The notes under the pieces: generated by a model | Seen by the model: only the letters and a program-made list of their open reading frames with translations | Told to the model about the DNA's origin: nothing | Databases searched by the model: none | Shown: piece after piece, positions 60,927 to 64,000 of the stretch | Layout of the letters: each line of letters opens with the position of its first letter | Position numbering within the stretch: position 1 is the stretch's first letter | Translations under genes and position numbers: made by a program | Source: Hybos culiciformis | Taxonomy: Eukaryota; Arthropoda; Insecta; Diptera; Hybotidae | DNA length: 64,000 nucleotides | Direction: 5' to 3' | Assembly (NCBI GenBank): GCA_964007475.1 | Contig: OZ023274.1 | Span: 39,735,860 to 39,799,859 of the forward strand

Positions 60927-62227
60927 CATCACTAACTAATAATAATGACAATTTTTTGGAAACAAAAATGTAGCTTTTAATATATATTAATTTAATTACA
61001 TAAATATATTAAATTACAATTCTATTTATGTGAAAAGGAAAATGAAAAAGAAAAGGAATCATGTTTGATGTGCTGCTTACGACTCATCAGAGCAATTATC
61101 TTAACAGCATGAAATTCTGTAACTTCTCTATAGATTTGAAGTAAATTTCTTCTGAAAATAATTCATAGGTTTTCATAAATTGTTTTCAGGACTAATCATA
61201 AATATAATCTATCGTATATTAAGAATATTAAGAATAACTATTTGAGGGCTAACAAACGTCACTAAGATCTACCGAAAATAAATATATTTTTATGTTATTC
61301 AAACGTTTTTATATATACACAACACCTACACACAAGAAAAACAAATTGCCAAGATTAAATTTACGACTTTATAAGGATTTAACTGTACTTATAAGATAAA
61401 CATAGAATAAGATCAAAAACATATATATACAATAGTATACGCATATTATAAACATACATTTATATTCGGAATGTGATAAGAAATCCTTTTTTTTTATGAT
61501 TTAATACGGTAATCAAACTTTAAGACTGTCAAAAAGATTTTCTAAAAATATTCAAATTTATTAGGAATGTTTCAAACAAACGATGTATACATAAATTTTC
61601 TACCAAAGGCATCATACGTCACACTTGACATGTTAGATTTTTTTTTTCTTTTTTTAATATTTTATTTAATAAATAACATTTTTTAGAATGTGGCAACATC
61701 ATTTTTATTGAAATTGAGAATATATATTAAATAAAAAAGAATATGAAAACAAATTTCTGTATATAGGCTAAAAATAAAAAAAATAGAAGTTAATTTTAAT
61801 GGATTTAAAATAAAAAATTTATTAGTCTTTCTGTAAACTGAATTAAGACAAGGCCCGATGTGCCAACTTCAGAGAATGTGTCGATTTTTCACAGCAATTA
61901 TTCTTAAACTATTGAAGATTTTTAATATTTATTTCATTAAATATTCATATAAAAGAAAAAGGATAAATTAAAAAATATTAACAAATTATCAAAAAGATTG
62001 AAACTTTGTAAAAAATTTTGTCTTTAAAGTTATATTCTGAATACAAAAAAATGCTGACACAAAAAAAAATTTTACATAAATTCGAATATCTTAATTTTAA
62101 TTTTAATATAAAAATTCCATAATTGAACGTAGGAAAAAGAAAAAAAATATTAAATAATGCAGTTTTTCGATTTAAATGAAAATCAAAAGAAATTTTTAAT
62201 ATTTAAACATTTTCCATATAAAAAATG
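60927..62227 (-). repeat. right arm of the large inverted duplication (partner 1-1262)
   Basis: Reverse complement of the first 1262 bp. It carries an extra piece of about 45 bp between two copies of AAACG (61254-61305) that the left arm lacks. Similarity on the outer side continues to 62227, exactly where the partner reaches the window edge, so the real end is unknown. Confidence 0.85.
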
Positions 62228-63538
62228 CTAAAGTTTACAGATTTAAGTCATTCAGTGTTAAGTTTTCGCAAGAAAATTCAATATGACTTAAATTTTGGTT
62301 TTCGAATATGAAACGAAAATTGAGATGAAAACTGGATTTTTTATTCATTAAAAAATTTTCTTATCTTCTTCCCTTTTATAATTTTTTTTTTTCAACAAAA
62401 ATGGTTGTTATAACTTAAATATAAGGTGAAGGTCTGATTGATTGAAAAAATATGTGATGTGAATTTTAATATATAAATAATTTTTCTTTTTGTAATTTTG
62501 TTTTATTACTTTATTTAATGTTTTTATATGTAATATATAAAAATAAATGTATATTATATATTCATAGATATAAAATACATATATATACATATATATAAAT
62601 ACAATTTTTTAGATACATAATTTTATGTAAACATACGTTTTTGTTTATAAATAAAATTTTGGCACATTGACACATAAAAATATATGTAAAAAAAAAACCC
62701 CATAACAGCTTCCTATCTATATAGTATCTTTTACTCTTTTTTAGATAATATTTTTTAAAGATATTTTGTTATATCACTTACTTTATTATATTTTTTAGAT
62801 TTAGTATAGTAAAACTTGAAAAATAAAATATATATAATAATATGAATAAAAACTTCTTCTCTGCTTTATTCCATTTAAGAGAAAATACCATCTTTGCGCA
62901 TTTTCTTTTCTATTTTTCTATTTTTCAAGAGCATAACTTTGTTTAAGAATTTTACGAGATTCGTTTTAGAAATAATTGTTTACGATAAAATGTAGATAAG
63001 CCAAAAATTTTTCTTGGGTGAAAGTTTGGCTTTATAAGAAAATTCATTAAATTTCGATAAACCAAAAAGTAAACGAATAATCAGGCGATTTCAATATTAT
63101 CTGATGTATGGTTCTTAAATTCAAAAATATGACAGAAGTTTTCATTTGTTTCTATTTTTTATTGGTACACTAAAAATATTGGTTTTGGGAAATAAATAAC
63201 TGAAGCGTTTCGAATACAAAATATGTCTTAGTTTAATCTAATGATTTCTTTTCCGAAACACAATATATAAAAAAAACTTTAAAAAAGAAAATCATATTTA
63301 ACGTCCAAGACAAAATTGGTCAACTGTCAAAATTCTAATTATTATAATATCTTATACACACATTCATATAACTAAAAACTTTATTTTCATTATATGAATA
63401 ACAGAAGTTATGAAAATTATAAGAAATAAAAAACTTGAACTAATAAAAAAATTTAAAAAAAAATTTTTTTTTTAAGATAAAAAATTAAAACAACATATAT
63501 ATCATAAATATTTTATTCTATATTGTATATATATTTAT
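62228..63538. other. AT-rich stretch, no supported gene
   Basis: TA-rich repeats around 62520-62600 give a spurious 60-codon minus-strand frame. Confidence 0.4.
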
Positions 63539-63900
63539 CAGAGCTGTAAATATTAAAATATTTTCAAATAAAAATAAAAAGTAATTATATTTTAAAAGTA
63601 ATCATTACTTTTTTCAAAAAGGAATTGAATTTGAAAAAGTAATGAATAAAAAGTAATTGAATTTTGAAAGGAATGAATAATTTCTCTAAAAGGAATTGAA
63701 TTTGAAAAAGGAATGAATAAAAAGTAATCGATTTTTGAAAGGAATGAATATTTTTTCTAAAAGGAATTGAATTTTAAAAAGGAATGAATAAAAAGGAATC
63801 GATTTTTGAGAGGAATGATTTTTTTTTCAAAAAGGAATTTAATTTTAAAAAGGAATGAATAAAAAGTAATCGAATTTTAAAAGTAATGAATTTTTATTCA
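63539..63900. repeat. tandem array of about 71 bp units, possibly the start of a hAT-like element
   Basis: About four units with AAGGAATGAATAAAAAGTAA, TCGATTTTTGAAAGGAATGA and AAAAGGAATTGAATTTT. The array is preceded by CAGAGCTGTAAATATT at 63540, a hAT-like terminus; any other end would be outside the window or beyond 63900. Confidence 0.7.
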
Positions 63901-64000
63901 TATAAAGTATAAAAAATTAACACTTATTAAAAAGGCGTTGAAATCCGTTGAACGAATTGAACGAATGTTTATTAGTGTTCAGTTCGTCTGATGAGTTTTT

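Noticed and set aside
1..62227. A giant Maverick/Polinton-type element with terminal inverted repeats at both ends of the window
   Set aside because: The interval is far longer than such elements and lacks their polymerase, integrase, ATPase and capsid genes.

Overview
The window is a very AT-rich eukaryotic nuclear segment with long A/T homopolymers and almost no protein-coding sequence. It looks like an arthropod, most likely an insect. The support is indirect: Jockey/CR1-type non-LTR reverse transcriptase remains, an animal-type polypeptide GalNAc-transferase exon, many short hAT-like and TA-flanked nonautonomous DNA elements, and small secreted cysteine-rich peptide ORFs. Such extreme AT richness is known, for example, in aphid-parasitoid braconid wasps, but species cannot be fixed from this sequence. 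One 200-N scaffold gap lies at 35117-35316. Layout from left to right: the first 1.26 kb is an inverted copy of 60927-62227, so most of the window sits between two inverted arms about 60 kb apart. From 2.8 to 7.1 kb there is a hairpin element, a decayed GalNAc-transferase exon, the first cysteine-rich peptide gene, and a non-LTR retrotransposon 3' end with a (TAAA)n tail. From 9.7 to 22.3 kb, an inverted pair of about 540 bp repeats encloses a second (start-less) and a third (intact) cysteine-rich peptide gene, one TIR element of 0.86 kb and one TA-flanked MITE. From 22.8 to 27 kb there are two hAT-type MITEs with perfect 8 bp target duplications and a 1.07 kb modular palindromic element. From 31.4 to 33.3 kb, two adjacent minus-strand retrotransposon fragments occur, one with a long reverse-transcriptase ORF. 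From 40.8 to 47.8 kb there are a palindromic element split by a nested hAT-like element, an array of about 115 bp units, a hairpin element and a 1.6 kb minisatellite of 12 bp units. From 49.8 to 55 kb there is a 5.2 kb foldback structure with nearly identical 1.73 kb arms, one of them carrying a 465 bp MITE. At 58.2-59.2 kb lies a second modular palindromic element sharing a GC-rich core with the one at 25 kb. The end of the window holds a second hairpin element, the right inverted arm and a roughly 71 bp tandem array. The two features most likely to have biological meaning beyond repeat content are the small family of signal-peptide, four-cysteine peptides (6.2, 13.2 and 20.5 kb, spaced about 7 kb) and the two modular elements that share a core but have unrelated periodic palindromes. 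No tRNA, rRNA, CRISPR array or complete conserved multi-exon gene was seen. Most short open frames in this sequence are chance AT-rich or simple-repeat frames.
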